The notes below the pieces were generated by a model that saw nothing but the letters and a program-made list of their open reading frames with translations, was not told where the DNA came from and made no database searches. The position numbers were made by a program, and so were the translations under genes. 64,000 bases of DNA from Methylobacterium currus (lineage in GTDB: Bacteria > Pseudomonadota > Alphaproteobacteria > Rhizobiales > Beijerinckiaceae). Location: assembly GCF_003058325.1 (NCBI RefSeq), contig NZ_CP028843.1, forward strand, positions 6,367,001 to 6,431,000. The letters are read 5' to 3'. Below are positions 1 to 8,294 of the stretch, piece after piece (the first letter of the stretch is position 1; each line of letters opens with the position of its first letter).

Positions 1-343
1 CGATGCGCTTGATCCGGTTCTGGACGTCGACTGCCGCCAGAGCCACGTCGGTCCCGGGCTGGAAGTTCGCGACGATCTCAACCTCGCCGGTCGTATCGCT
101 GGTGGATTCATAGTTCAGGATGTTGGCGGCCCCGTTCAGCTCCTCCTCAATGAGGCGGGTCACGCTGTAATAGAGGTTCTGCGTCGAGGCGCCCGGATAG
201 ACCGTCGAGATCGCGATCGAGGGCGGCGCGATGACCGGATACTGGGCCACGGGCAGGAACGGCAGGGCGAGCAGGCCGCCGAGGCAGATGAAGATGGCTA
301 CGACCCAGGCGAAGATCGGCCGCGCGATGAAGAAGGCGGGCAT
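1..343 (-). CDS. RND efflux permease, N-terminal part (runs off the left edge)
   Basis: This is the first 114 codons of an AcrB/MexB-type inner-membrane RND permease, which exports drugs or solvents by proton antiport through a tripartite pump. The start is ATG at 343, read leftward. The N-terminus MPAFFIARPIFAWVVAIFIC is the characteristic first membrane helix of the family, followed by the periplasmic porter region (VAQYPVIAPPSI, YPGASTQ, FQPGTDVALA, VQNRI). It lies 38 nt downstream of the periplasmic adaptor gene on the same strand, the usual adaptor-permease operon order. The rest of the protein (normally about 1,040 residues) lies outside the window. Family assignment is secure; substrates cannot be inferred. 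Confidence 0.93.
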   Translation of the reverse strand, partial: MPAFFIARPIFAWVVAIFICLGGLLALPFLPVAQYPVIAPPSIAISTVYPGASTQNLYYSVTRLIEEELNGAANILNYESTSDTTGEVEIVANFQPGTDVALAAVDVQNRIKRI

Positions 344-381
344 GACAGCGTGTCTCCGGAGAGAGGACGGTCGCGGGGGGA

Positions 382-1575
382 TCAGTTCTGCGCGGCGCTG
401 GCGGAGGCAGCACTCCCCGACCACGGAACTGGCGTGACCGGGCCGCCGGGGACGAACTTCTGGAAGCCCTCGACCACGACGCGATTGCCTGCCTGCAGAC
501 CATCCTCGATGACGACCTGGTCGCCGAGGGTCCGCCCGGTGCGCACCGGCTGCAGGACGGCCCGGCCCGCATCGTTGATCACATAGACCTCGCTGCCGCC
601 GGCATTGTTGCGCTGGATGGCTTGGCGGGGCAGCGTAACGGCGCGGGCGCTGACGCCCTCCTCGATCTGCACCCGCACGTAGGTGCCGGGTAGAAGGTCG
701 GCCTGCGGGTTGGGGAACTCTCCCCGCAGCGTCACCTTCCCGGTCCCCGGATCGACCGTCACGTCCGAGAACAGCAGGCGCCCGGTGTGCGGATAGGGGG
801 TGCCGTCGTCGAAGAGCAGGCGCACGCGGGCCGCGTCCGGGGAAACCTGGCGCAGGCGCCCGGAGGCGAGGTCGCGCTTGAGCTGGTTGAGCTCGGTCAC
901 CGACTGGGTGAAATCCGCGTAGATCGGGTCGAGCTGCTGGATGGTGGCGAGATGGGTGGCCTCGGTCTGGCCCACGAGCGCCCCCTCGGTGACCAGCGCG
1001 CGGCCGATGCGCCCGGTGATCGGGGCGCGGATGGTGGCGTAGTCGAGGTTGATCTGCGCCCGCTTGACCGCCGCCTTCTGGGCCGCGACCTCGGCCTCCG
1101 CCTGCCGCTCGGCGGAGAGCGCGAGGTCGTACTGGGCCTGCGTCGTGGTCTGGCCGGACAGCAGGGCGCGCAGCCGGTCCTCCTGGCGCGACGCCTGGAA
1201 CAGGCTGGCCTCGGCCCGGGCGAGGGCGGCCTTGGCGCTCTCGAGCTCGACCTCGAAGGGGAGCGGGTCGACGCGGTAGAGTACGTCGCCCTTCTTGACC
1301 ACGCTGCCCTGCTGGAAGGCGCGCTCGACGATGATGCCGGAGACGCGCGGACGCACTTCGGCGATGCGCATCGGCGTCACCCGACCGGGCAGCTCCTTGG
1401 TCAGGGTGACGGGCCTCGGCTGGACCGTCACGATGCCAACCTCCGGCGCTGATTCAGCATTGCCCGCGAAGGCGGAGGGCGCGGGACCGGCGCCGGCGAG
1501 GAGCACAGCGGCGACAACTAGAGCTCGGCCCCTCCGCATGCGGATGGTCCGCGAGCGGTCCAGCATTCGTGACAT
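382..1575 (-). CDS. RND efflux periplasmic adaptor (membrane fusion protein)
   Basis: AcrA/MexA-type adaptor of 397 residues, linking the inner-membrane RND permease to an outer-membrane channel. The N-terminus has a basic stretch and hydrophobic signal segment (RALVVAAVLLAGAG, about residues 15-30) ending near an AFAG cleavage site; there is no lipobox. The lipoyl/barrel-sandwich part contains the family sequence RVSGIIVERAFQQGSVVKKG and the hairpin domain ARAEASLFQASRQ; the beta-barrel part has PRQAIQRN. It is followed by the permease gene, so the two are probably co-transcribed. In-frame ATGs at 1566 and 1539 are alternative starts; 1575 is the longest. No outer-membrane factor or regulator is adjacent in this window. 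Confidence 0.93.
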   Translation of the reverse strand: MSRMLDRSRTIRMRRGRALVVAAVLLAGAGPAPSAFAGNAESAPEVGIVTVQPRPVTLTKELPGRVTPMRIAEVRPRVSGIIVERAFQQGSVVKKGDVLYRVDPLPFEVELESAKAALARAEASLFQASRQEDRLRALLSGQTTTQAQYDLALSAERQAEAEVAAQKAAVKRAQINLDYATIRAPITGRIGRALVTEGALVGQTEATHLATIQQLDPIYADFTQSVTELNQLKRDLASGRLRQVSPDAARVRLLFDDGTPYPHTGRLLFSDVTVDPGTGKVTLRGEFPNPQADLLPGTYVRVQIEEGVSARAVTLPRQAIQRNNAGGSEVYVINDAGRAVLQPVRTGRTLGDQVVIEDGLQAGNRVVVEGFQKFVPGGPVTPVPWSGSAASASAAQN

Positions 1576-1904
1576 GGCTCTATTCTCGTTCGGAAGAGCA
1601 TCGAGGTACCGTCAGCCGGCACCGACGGTGCGGACCCGCGACCTCGCACCATGAGATCGGTGGGCAGGCGCCGTTTTCAAGTCGTCGTTATTCGCGAAAG
1701 CTGGAGCGGAGGCGCCTTGTTATATCGATTGCTGCTCATTGAGATAATTGATGGCAATCATTTGTGGATATCGACTTGCGGCCTGACGGAGCGCCGCCCA
1801 CGTCTCAGAGCGCTCGAGGTCCGGGCCCCTCTGGTGAGTGCCTGCCGGCGCACTCGCGATGTCGGACCACTCCCGACTATGCGGTCCGGCATGAAGGCGC
1901 CTTC
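1576..1904. other. Divergent intergenic region between efflux adaptor and terC-like gene
   Basis: This 329-bp region must hold the promoters of the leftward efflux operon and the rightward TerC-type gene. It contains a relatively AT-rich stretch at about 1716-1765 and ends in an 18-bp perfect palindrome at the terC-like start codon. I looked for the conserved core of the yybP-ykoY manganese riboswitch, which precedes some terC/alx genes, and did not recognise it. No convincing small ORF is present. Confidence 0.5.
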
Positions 1905-1907
1905 ATG
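1890..1907 (+). promoter_or_regulatory. 18-bp palindrome covering the RBS and start codon of the terC-like gene
   Basis: The sequence CATGAAGGCGCCTTCATG is a perfect 18-bp palindrome. As RNA it can form a 7-bp stem with a GCGC loop. The Shine-Dalgarno-like GAAGG (1893-1897) and the start ATG (1905-1907) lie in opposite arms, so folding would occlude initiation. It could equally be a DNA operator. The palindrome is directly visible; its role is inference. Confidence 0.5.
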
Positions 1908-2927
1908 GAATCCAGCATGTTGTCCGTCGACTGGCTCGGAAAGCCCGCCTGGCTTTGGCTCGGCTTCCTCGGCCTCGTGGCCGGGCTCCTCGCCCTCGAT
2001 CTCGGCGTCCTGCACCGCGAGCGGCGCGCCATCGGCGTGCGCGAGAGCCTCGCGACCAGCGCCCTCTACATCGTCCTGGGTCTCGGCTTCGGCGCCTTCG
2101 TCTGGTGGCAGCTCGGGCCGGATGCCGGGATGGCCTACCTGACGGGCTTCGCCGTCGAGAAGGCGCTCGCGATGGACAACGTCTTCGTCATCGCGATGAT
2201 CTTCGCTTACTTCGCGATCCCGCGCGCCTTTCAGCACAGGGTGCTGTTCTGGGGCATCCTGGGCGTGCTCGTCCTGCGCGCGATCATGATCGGGCTCGGC
2301 GCAGCCATCGTGGCGAATTTCGCGTGGATGCTCTACGTCTTCGCCGCCTTCCTGATCGCCACTGGCGTCAAGATGCTGGTCGTCAAGGACCGTCCGTACG
2401 ACGTGGGAGCGAACCCTGTGCTCGCTTTCGTGCGCCGTCGCCTCGCGGTCACGGACGGATTGCAGGGCGAGCGCTTCTTCGTCCGCCAGCCGGATCGGAC
2501 GACGGGTGAACCCGCTTGGCACATCACGCCCCTGTTTCTGGCGCTCCTGCTGATCGAGGTCGCGGACATCATCTTCGCGGTCGACTCGGTCCCTGCAATC
2601 TTCGCCATAACCACCGATCCGTACATCATCTATACGTCAAATATATTTGCCATCCTCGGCCTGCGCGCACTATATTTCGCGCTGGCGGCGATGGTGGATC
2701 GGTTCCACTACCTCAAGTATGCGCTGGCGGCCGTCCTTGTGTTCATCGGCTCCAAGATTTTCATCGCCGACCTGCTCGCCATCGACAAGCTGCCTCCGGC
2801 CCTGTCGCTCGGGGTGACGTTCGGGTTGCTCCTCGGTGGCGTGGTGTGGAGCGTGGTCGTGCCGCACCGGGGATCGCCTCGAACGACTCCGGCGGACCGG
2901 ACTGGGCGTGAGGTCCGTACGCCGTAG
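1905..2927 (+). CDS. TerC/Alx family integral membrane protein
   Basis: 340-residue polytopic membrane protein of the TerC family, whose characterised members (for example E. coli Alx) are linked to manganese export or homeostasis; the family name comes from tellurite resistance. Two hallmark acidic membrane motifs are present: GFAVEKALAMDNVFV at about residues 81-95 and LIEVADIIFAVDSVPA at about 216-231, whose aspartates and glutamates are the presumed metal ligands. About seven to nine hydrophobic segments can be counted. The ATG at 1905 was chosen because it has GAAGG 7 nt upstream and matches the usual N-terminus; an upstream in-frame start at 1764 would add 47 non-membrane residues. Length is typical. 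It appears monocistronic. Confidence 0.9.
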   Translation: MESSMLSVDWLGKPAWLWLGFLGLVAGLLALDLGVLHRERRAIGVRESLATSALYIVLGLGFGAFVWWQLGPDAGMAYLTGFAVEKALAMDNVFVIAMIFAYFAIPRAFQHRVLFWGILGVLVLRAIMIGLGAAIVANFAWMLYVFAAFLIATGVKMLVVKDRPYDVGANPVLAFVRRRLAVTDGLQGERFFVRQPDRTTGEPAWHITPLFLALLLIEVADIIFAVDSVPAIFAITTDPYIIYTSNIFAILGLRALYFALAAMVDRFHYLKYALAAVLVFIGSKIFIADLLAIDKLPPALSLGVTFGLLLGGVVWSVVVPHRGSPRTTPADRTGREVRTP

Positions 2928-3013
2928 CTGGGCGACGGGGAGCCGCTGGTTTCCGCGCCATGGCGGCACCCTGACCCCGGCACGGTCAGGCATTGCATGT
3001 CGGGAATACATCC

Positions 3014-3325
3014 ATGCACGACCTCGTCGCGAGCTTCGTCTCGATGGTGCTGATCCAGCCGCTTGAAGAAGAGATGACGCAGGCGTTGCGCGCGCGACAC
3101 GCGCCACCGGCCGTTATTGCGGCTGCCACCGCTTGCCTGCGGACTGCGGAGCCGAGGCTCGCTGCGCGAACGCTCACGGAACCATGGTGGACGGTGTCGC
3201 ACTCGCTGCGGTTCTGGACTGGGTTGAGCCGGCCTGAAGCGATCCTTGTCCAGGTCGCTCCTCGCTGCGGCGAGGCGCTTGAAGGCGCACAGAGATTTCT
3301 GGACATGCGGTACGTTCGGTCGTGA
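3014..3325 (+). CDS. Small hypothetical protein
   Basis: 103-residue protein of unknown function, starting MHDLVASFVSMVLIQPLEEE. Composition is that of a real GC-rich gene, with an amphipathic alanine-rich middle (ARHAPPAVIAAATACLRTAEP) and a WW pair (EPWWTVSHSL). From memory it resembles small uncharacterised proteins of Methylobacterium and other Rhizobiales, but this was not checked. No signal peptide or metal motif is evident. It lies between the TerC-type gene and the IS3 remnant, so it may be the last native gene before the insertion patch. An in-frame ATG at 2993 would add seven residues. Confidence 0.55.
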   Translation: MHDLVASFVSMVLIQPLEEEMTQALRARHAPPAVIAAATACLRTAEPRLAARTLTEPWWTVSHSLRFWTGLSRPEAILVQVAPRCGEALEGAQRFLDMRYVRS

Positions 3326-3447
3326 CCAGTAGGCCGTCGCGTGAGTGACCCGAACCAAGTCAGGTGAACATTGCTCGATCAACTCCGACAAACGGTTGAA
3401 CGGTCACCGGCGCCCACGGCCGTTCTTGAACTCGTGACCCGCTCCCC

Positions 3448-4079
3448 TGATTTCCTGCCATCCGTAAGTCGGGTCCATCGAGGTGGAGATGGACCATGCG
3501 CAAGAGCCGGTTTCCCGGAACGGCGTGCGTGCGGGCTTCTCGGGGTAGATCGCTCGGCTTTCCAATATGAGCGCAGGCCCGGCACCGACGACGCGCTACG
3601 GGCTCGGCTGCGCCACCATGCGGGCGAACGCCGCCGGTTCGGCTCCCGGCGGCTGGCGATGTTGCTCAAGCGGGAGGGGGCGTGCGTGAACCTGAAGAAG
3701 GTCTACCGGCTCTATCGGGAGGAGAAGCTCACCGTGCGCCGTCGCGGCGGGCGCAAGCGAGCACTCGGCAACAGGGCACCGATGGCTATCCCACAGGAGG
3801 CCAACCAGCGCTGGTCATGGGACTTCGTCGGTGACGCGCTCGCCGACGGGCGGCGCTTCCGCGTCCTGAACGTCGTCGACGACCACACCCGCGAGGCGCT
3901 GGCGACAGTGGTGGACACCTCGCTCTCGGGCCTGCGCGTCGTGCGCGAGTTGGACCGGCTCGTCGCTGAGCGCCGTCTGCCTGCGATGGTGGTAAGCGAC
4001 AACGGCACCGGACTGACCTCGACCGCTGTCCTGCGCTGGGCTCAGGAACGAGGCGTCGAATGGTACCACATCGCGCTGG
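3448..4079 (+). mobile_element. IS3-family insertion sequence remnant, internally deleted and 3'-truncated
   Basis: The element seems to begin near 3448, with a probable left end TGATTTCCTGCCATCCG, about 48 bp before the orfA start. It ends abruptly at 4079/4080, where IS701-like sequence begins with no intervening host DNA. The right inverted repeat and the 3' end of orfB are missing, and most of orfA is deleted. Family assignment rests on the OrfA N-terminus and the OrfB integrase core. Confidence 0.7.
3496..4079 (+). pseudogene. IS3-family transposase, OrfA-OrfB fragment
   Basis: Reading from ATG 3496 gives MRKSRF, the classic IS3 OrfA N-terminus, and then the sequence jumps directly into OrfB (ERRACGLLGV...). 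The helix-turn-helix part of OrfA and its junction with OrfB are therefore lost. The OrfB part keeps the HTH_21-like region (RFGSRRLAMLLKREG) and the rve integrase core with its first two catalytic aspartates, WSWDFVGD and VVSDNGTGLTS. It is cut before the catalytic glutamate, after VEWYHIALG, at the junction with the IS701-like copy. It cannot encode active transposase. Confidence 0.8.
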
Positions 4080-4689
4080 GTAACCCGCATCGGCCAGCAC
4101 GCAGCTGAAGCGCACGCCCCCCTCCCGGGCCCGGTCGATCTCCGCGACGGCGATCTCCAGCTTGGTGCGGGCCTCGCGCCGGTCCTCTCAGGGACACCGG
4201 CCCTGGTCATCCGGTGCGGGTCGCTCGTCCAGGTCTCGGGCAGGAACAGCGCCAGGCCGACCGCCACCGGCACCTCGCCGCGCGCCAGCGTCAGCGACAC
4301 CAGCGTCTGACAGTTGGCGGTTTTGCCCAGCGTCGTGGCGTATTGCGGCGCCACCCCGACCGAGCGGTTGCCCTTCTTCGGCAACGCGGTGTCGTCGACG
4401 ACCAGGATCGCATCCACACCGCCGACAAGGCGATCGGCCTCGCCGAGCAGCGCCCGCTGCAGCGGAGCCTCATCCCAGATCCCGGCCGCGATGAAGTGGT
4501 GCAGCCGGTCGTAGGAAACCCCATCGGCCTGGGCCGGCCTTGGCTGGACGCTCTTGCGATCACCCAGGCCGATGAGCCCGGCCACGTAGAGTGGGCACAT
4601 CGCCCGGAGTGCCGGATGCGACACAGACCAGCCAGGAACGGCTGCAGCCATCGATCCAGATCGTCACGCCATCCGCTCGCATCCGACAT
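4080..4689 (-). pseudogene. IS701-like transposase fragment (copy 1)
   Basis: N-terminal half of the transposase described for copy 2. It starts MSDASGWRDDLDRWLQPFLA and is truncated within FSCVLADAGY, before the rest of the catalytic domain. It shares with copy 2 two frame-breaking dinucleotide duplications (TG near 4624, AG near 4189), but has the shorter, in-frame G run near 4110. It is non-functional. Confidence 0.75.
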
Positions 4690-4767
4690 CGCGATCACCC
4701 ACGTCTATCGCCGTGGTATGCGAAGCCGCCATAACCGGATGCGTGCCCTCACCCTGCCAAAGTAGTG
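4080..4767 (-). mobile_element. IS701-like element, copy 1 (truncated)
   Basis: Reverse-orientation copy of the element at 6878-8309. Only the left inverted repeat (seen on the plus strand as CCTGCCAAAGTAGTG at 4753-4767) and about the first 690 bp remain; it breaks at 4080 against the IS3 remnant. All translated frames over 4214-4765 match those of 6880-7431, so the copies are nearly or fully identical there and the duplication is recent. The one difference I can see is a G run near the break, two bases shorter in this copy. Confidence 0.8.
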
Positions 4768-5016
4768 ATAGAGGTGGCGCGCCGCCGAACTTCGTTATCG
4801 AATAACTCATCAGATCACACATGCATTTATGATGCTTCAAGAAGCAAAAGTAGCCTACAATAAACTTCATGATGGTGTGAAATCGCGTGCAATCATTGTC
4901 CTGAAGAGCCTATACCACGTATTCGACGCGAAGGAAATCGAGCGCCGGCACAAAGCGCCGAGATCAGAAATAGAAAAGCAGCAGACTGCCCGGGGCAACG
5001 CACGTCGCCAAGGTTA

Positions 5017-5715
5017 TCAGGCTTCGCTGACGCCAGACTTGGCGCCGGCGATAGTCGTCGGTAGCTTGGTCGCCACCGGCAGCGGCACGTCGGCCGGCCA
5101 CCGGAACGAGGTGAATTCCTTGCGGGGAAAGCCGGTAACCGAGACCTGATCCCCCTGGTTCCCGCCGAGCAAGTAGATGGTCGAGGCGTTGGCGCCGACG
5201 ACAAAGCCCACGTGACCCTGCCACGCGCTACCGGCGCGCTTCTTCGTGGCGATGCAGCCCAGAGCGGGCTCCTTCAGCCCGACGCCCCAGCCCTCATAGG
5301 ACCGCGTCGCGAGGCTCCCCGAGGGCTTGCGGCCGGCCCGGTCAAGCATGGCGCCGACGAAGCCCGCGCACCACGCGGTGGCGTCGTCCTTGACCCCCGA
5401 GAAACCGGCATCGGCAAAGTACTGGACCACGATCGGCTTGTTCGCCTTCCCGACGCCCTCATGGGTGCCGATCTCAGGCGCCGCCAGGGCGAGCCAAGCC
5501 GGCTGCTCGGGCTCGGCCCGGCGCTCAGTCAGGTCGGCGGAGCCGAGCCCCTTCTGCGTCAGTGCCCCAGCAATGCCGTCCGGCACCAGGCCGGCGGAGC
5601 GCTGGAACGCCGTCACCGAGGCGATGGTGCGGGGCCCGGCATCGCCGTCGGCGCCGGCCGGCCCGAGGTCATACCCGCGCGCGAGGAGCGCCCGCTGGAT
5701 CTCAGCGACGGTCAT
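5017..5715 (-). CDS. Peptidoglycan-binding, TIGR02594/CHAP-like cell-wall hydrolase (phage endolysin type)
   Basis: 232 residues in two parts. Residues 1-55 form a PG_binding_1 domain (VAEIQRALLARGYDLGPAGA, TIASVTAFQRSAGL). Residues 72-190 resemble the TIGR02594 family, papain-fold peptidoglycan amidases/endopeptidases common in prophages, with probable catalytic Cys116 (TAWCAGFV) and His168 (WQGHVGFVV). There is no signal peptide, as expected for a holin-dependent endolysin. The start ATG at 5715 has GGAG 8 nt upstream. No holin, spanin or structural phage genes are nearby, so it is likely a stranded prophage gene or IS cargo. Its GC content is close to the chromosome, unlike the neighbouring methyltransferase. 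Confidence 0.8.
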   Translation of the reverse strand: MTVAEIQRALLARGYDLGPAGADGDAGPRTIASVTAFQRSAGLVPDGIAGALTQKGLGSADLTERRAEPEQPAWLALAAPEIGTHEGVGKANKPIVVQYFADAGFSGVKDDATAWCAGFVGAMLDRAGRKPSGSLATRSYEGWGVGLKEPALGCIATKKRAGSAWQGHVGFVVGANASTIYLLGGNQGDQVSVTGFPRKEFTSFRWPADVPLPVATKLPTTIAGAKSGVSEA

Positions 5716-6022
5716 CAGGATCTCCGGATTGATGGTGAGAGGGCTCAGATCAAAAGCTCAAAGGTAACGACGGTCTTATCATAGTGTAAATAAATTATAC
5801 AATTGGTGACTTATTGATACTGTCGTCGGATCAGCTGAATAAGTAATATTATGATCGACTATTACTGATATTTCTAATATTACTTCATTGCTTCCGAGTC
5901 GATACCCTGGGGAGGTTCGCTTGCGTTTTGGACAGGATCCGTGCTCTCTGCCAAAGCGAGACTCAGCGGCGCGCGAGCGGCGGCATGGATGGCCGATACC
6001 GCAGAACAAGAAGGGAAATCCA
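5716..6022. other. AT-rich divergent intergenic region with a 10-bp inverted repeat
   Basis: The region separates the hydrolase from the methyltransferase, which are transcribed divergently. Positions 5765-5890 are strongly AT-rich and probably contain promoters. A perfect inverted repeat, AAGTAATATT at 5841-5850 and AATATTACTT at 5876-5885, spans 45 bp. The part from 5895 to 6022 is GC-richer. No other small ORF is convincing. Confidence 0.5.
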
Positions 6023-6736
6023 ATGAGCGAGGGGATGAGCAAATATGTTAATATGCAGAAGAATTGGTACGAAAAGGCCGCATCACTTTCGAAATACGAT
6101 GTGAATAGAAAAGAAGACAATGTTGTAGGAAGCTATAACGAGCACAATAACTGGCCCGACTATGACAAATATTTACTCGGATTTGTCGATGAAACTTGGA
6201 AAGAAAAATTAGCGCTCGATTTTGCCTGTGGTCCCGGTAGAAACATTGTTAAATATAGCCATCTCTTCAAGAGGCTCGATGGCGCCGATATTGCACAAAA
6301 CAATCTGGACAATGCCAAGTCAAACTTGGAATTTCATAACATCAAAGTTCCAAATTTGTATTTGACGACGGGAAGCAATCTTGGGGATGCGCCAGATAAC
6401 ACCTATGATTTGATATTTTCAACAATTGCTATGCAGCACATCTGCGTACACGAAGTTCGATTTAATATCCTAAGAGATATGCATCGCGCACTGCGAAAGC
6501 TTGGACGCATATCTATTCAGATGGGTTTTGGTGTTTCTCCCGGAAAGGCCGGATACTTTGAAAACAACTACGACGCCATATCGACCAATAGCGGCTACGA
6601 CACGATGGTAGAGGACGTTGATTATCTGCGCAATGACCTCTCGCAGATTGGTTTTGTCAAATTTAGCTATGAAATTCGCCCCACTGGACCGGGCGACTCT
6701 CATCCCCACTGGATATTTTTCTCCGCCCACAAATAG
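6023..6736 (+). CDS. Class I SAM-dependent methyltransferase (orphan, low GC)
   Basis: 237-residue protein with a Rossmann methyltransferase fold of the Methyltransf_11/25 type. Motif I is LALDFACGPGRN (about residues 63-74), followed by an acidic strand end (LDGADIAQNN), a TTGSN loop and a post-motif-II segment YDLIFSTIAMQHI. The substrate is unknown; weakly similar enzymes modify sugars, lipids or small metabolites. ATG 6023 was chosen because AAGGGA lies 6 nt upstream; an open frame continues upstream to 5888 in sequence that does not look coding. Base and codon use (AAA, AAT and ATA common) contrast sharply with the chromosome, indicating horizontal transfer. No partner gene adjoins it. 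Confidence 0.82.
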   Translation: MSEGMSKYVNMQKNWYEKAASLSKYDVNRKEDNVVGSYNEHNNWPDYDKYLLGFVDETWKEKLALDFACGPGRNIVKYSHLFKRLDGADIAQNNLDNAKSNLEFHNIKVPNLYLTTGSNLGDAPDNTYDLIFSTIAMQHICVHEVRFNILRDMHRALRKLGRISIQMGFGVSPGKAGYFENNYDAISTNSGYDTMVEDVDYLRNDLSQIGFVKFSYEIRPTGPGDSHPHWIFFSAHK

Positions 6737-6877
6737 TTATCACACATCATCGAGCTTGGCCCTTAAATCTATTGCGCCGATGCCTTCTAAAGGCGCACCA
6801 TACACTGTGAATTTCTGTATGGTTGCAGGCTATTGGCGAGCAAACACGTAGCTCGTTCCTTGGCGCCAGAGCACTAT

Positions 6878-6892
6878 CACTACTTTGGCAGG
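6878..6892 (+). repeat. IS701-like left terminal inverted repeat
   Basis: CACTACTTTGGCAGG. It is the exact reverse complement of 8295-8309 and of the end of copy 1 at 4753-4767. Confidence 0.85.
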
Positions 6893-6955
6893 GTGAGGGC
6901 ACGCATCCGGTTATGGCGGCTTCGCATACCACGGCGATAGACGTGGGTGATCGCG

Positions 6956-8288
6956 ATGTCGGATGCGAGCGGATGGCGTGACGATCTGGATCGATGGCTG
7001 CAGCCGTTCCTGGCTGGTCTGTGTCGCATCCGGCACTCCGGGCGATGTGCCCACTCTACGTGGCCGGGCTCATCGGCCTGGGTGATCGCAAGAGCGTCCA
7101 GCCAAGGCCGGCCCAGGCCGATGGGGTTTCCTACGACCGGCTGCACCACTTCATCGCGGCCGGGATCTGGGATGAGGCTCCGCTGCAGCGGGCGCTGCTC
7201 GGCGAGGCCGATCGCCTTGTCGGCGGTGTGGATGCGATCCTGGTCGTCGACGACACCGCGTTGCCGAAGAAGGGCAACCGCTCGGTCGGGGTGGCGCCGC
7301 AATACGCCACGACGCTGGGCAAAACCGCCAACTGTCAGACGCTGGTGTCGCTGACGCTGGCGCGCGGCGAGGTGCCGGTGGCGGTCGGCCTGGCGCTGTT
7401 CCTGCCCGAGACCTGGACGAGCGACCCGCACCGGATGACCAGGGCCGGTGTCCCTGAGAGGACCGGCGCGAGGCCCGCACCAAGCTGGAGATCGCCGTCG
7501 CGGAGATCGACCGGGCCCGGGAGGGGGGGGCGTGCGCTTCAGCTGCGTGCTGGCCGATGCGGGTTACGGGTCCGCCGCGTTCCGGCAGGCCCCGAGCGCG
7601 CGTGGCCTGACCTGGGCTGTCGGGATCGCGGGGCGCAGCAAGGTCTATCCGACCGACGTGACGATGATCTTCCCGGTCGCGGGGCGCGGACGACCGCGCA
7701 AGCGTCACGTGCCGGATCAGGTCTCGGTCGCAGCCGAAACGATCCTGGCAGACATGACCGGCCGGGTGGTGACCTGGCAGCACGGCACCAAGGGTCGGCT
7801 GCGGGGCCACTTTTGCGCGTTGCGCGTCCGGATGGCCGATGGTCCGACCCAGCGGATCGGCACAAAAGGCAACCAGCACCTGCCGGAAGGCGAGGTCTGG
7901 CTGGTGCGCGAGGAGCGCGGCTCGGGCGAGCGCAAATACGACCTCACGAACCTCCCCGCCGATGCGACCCTCAAGCAACTGGCCGCAACGATCAAGGCGC
8001 GCTGGATCTGCGAGCAGGCGCACCAGCAGATGAAAGAGGAACTCGGCCTCGACCACTTCGAGGGCCGCTCCTGGACCGGGCTGCATCGCCACGCGCTGAT
8101 GACGATGATGGCCTACGCCTTCCTCCGATCCCGGCGCCTCGCAGCGACGGGACGGAAAAAAAATAATCGCCTGCCCACCGCCCCAGCCCTCGATGCCGGC
8201 CATCCGCCAGGCCATCCTGGACCATCTCGGCCAGCCATCGCCGCAGCAATGCCCGCATTGTGATGCCGCCCTCGACCAGCCACCTTAA
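6956..8288 (+). pseudogene. IS701-family transposase with multiple frameshifts
   Basis: The conceptual protein is about 440 residues, in pieces: MSDASGWRDDLDRWLQPFLA; SHPALRAMCPLYVAGLIGLG through LFLPETWTSDPHRMTRAGVP; the EARTKLEIAVAEIDRARE segment; FSCVLADAGYGSAAF through the C-terminal region; then PPPQPSMPAIRQAI ending at TAA 8288. The first catalytic Asp is probably in ILVVDDTALPKKG, the second in VLADAGYG, and the Glu in QQMKEELGLDHFEGR. The frame breaks fall at CTGTG near 7022 (+TG), GAGAG near 7455 (+AG), a G8 run at 7523-7530 (+GG relative to copy 1) and an A8 run at 8156-8163 (+A). With four breaks it cannot be translated normally. Confidence 0.75.
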
Positions 8289-8294
8289 GGACAA

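Larger units (their letters stand above)
4768..6877. other. Low-GC cargo segment between inverted IS701-like copies
   Basis: This 2.1-kb segment is flanked by oppositely oriented copies of the same element, whose left ends both point inward. The flanking tetranucleotide is CTAT outside the left end of both copies. It carries a phage-type cell-wall hydrolase gene and an AT-rich methyltransferase gene. About 4768-4960, 5716-5900 and 6020-6860 are clearly AT-rich for this chromosome, which suggests acquisition from elsewhere. The arrangement resembles a composite transposon, but copy 1 is truncated. Confidence 0.6.

Noticed and set aside
1640..1904. yybP-ykoY manganese riboswitch before the TerC-type gene
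   Set aside because: The conserved core sequences were not recognisable; only the start-codon palindrome stands out. A covariance-model search would settle it.
4829..5149. 106-residue plus-strand frame in the cargo segment
   Set aside because: Its second half is antisense to the cell-wall hydrolase and the first half has no ribosome binding site or recognisable features.
7440..7535. Programmed ribosomal frameshift in the IS701-like transposase
   Set aside because: There is no recognisable slippery heptamer at the first two breaks and copy 1 and copy 2 differ at the third; mutation is simpler.
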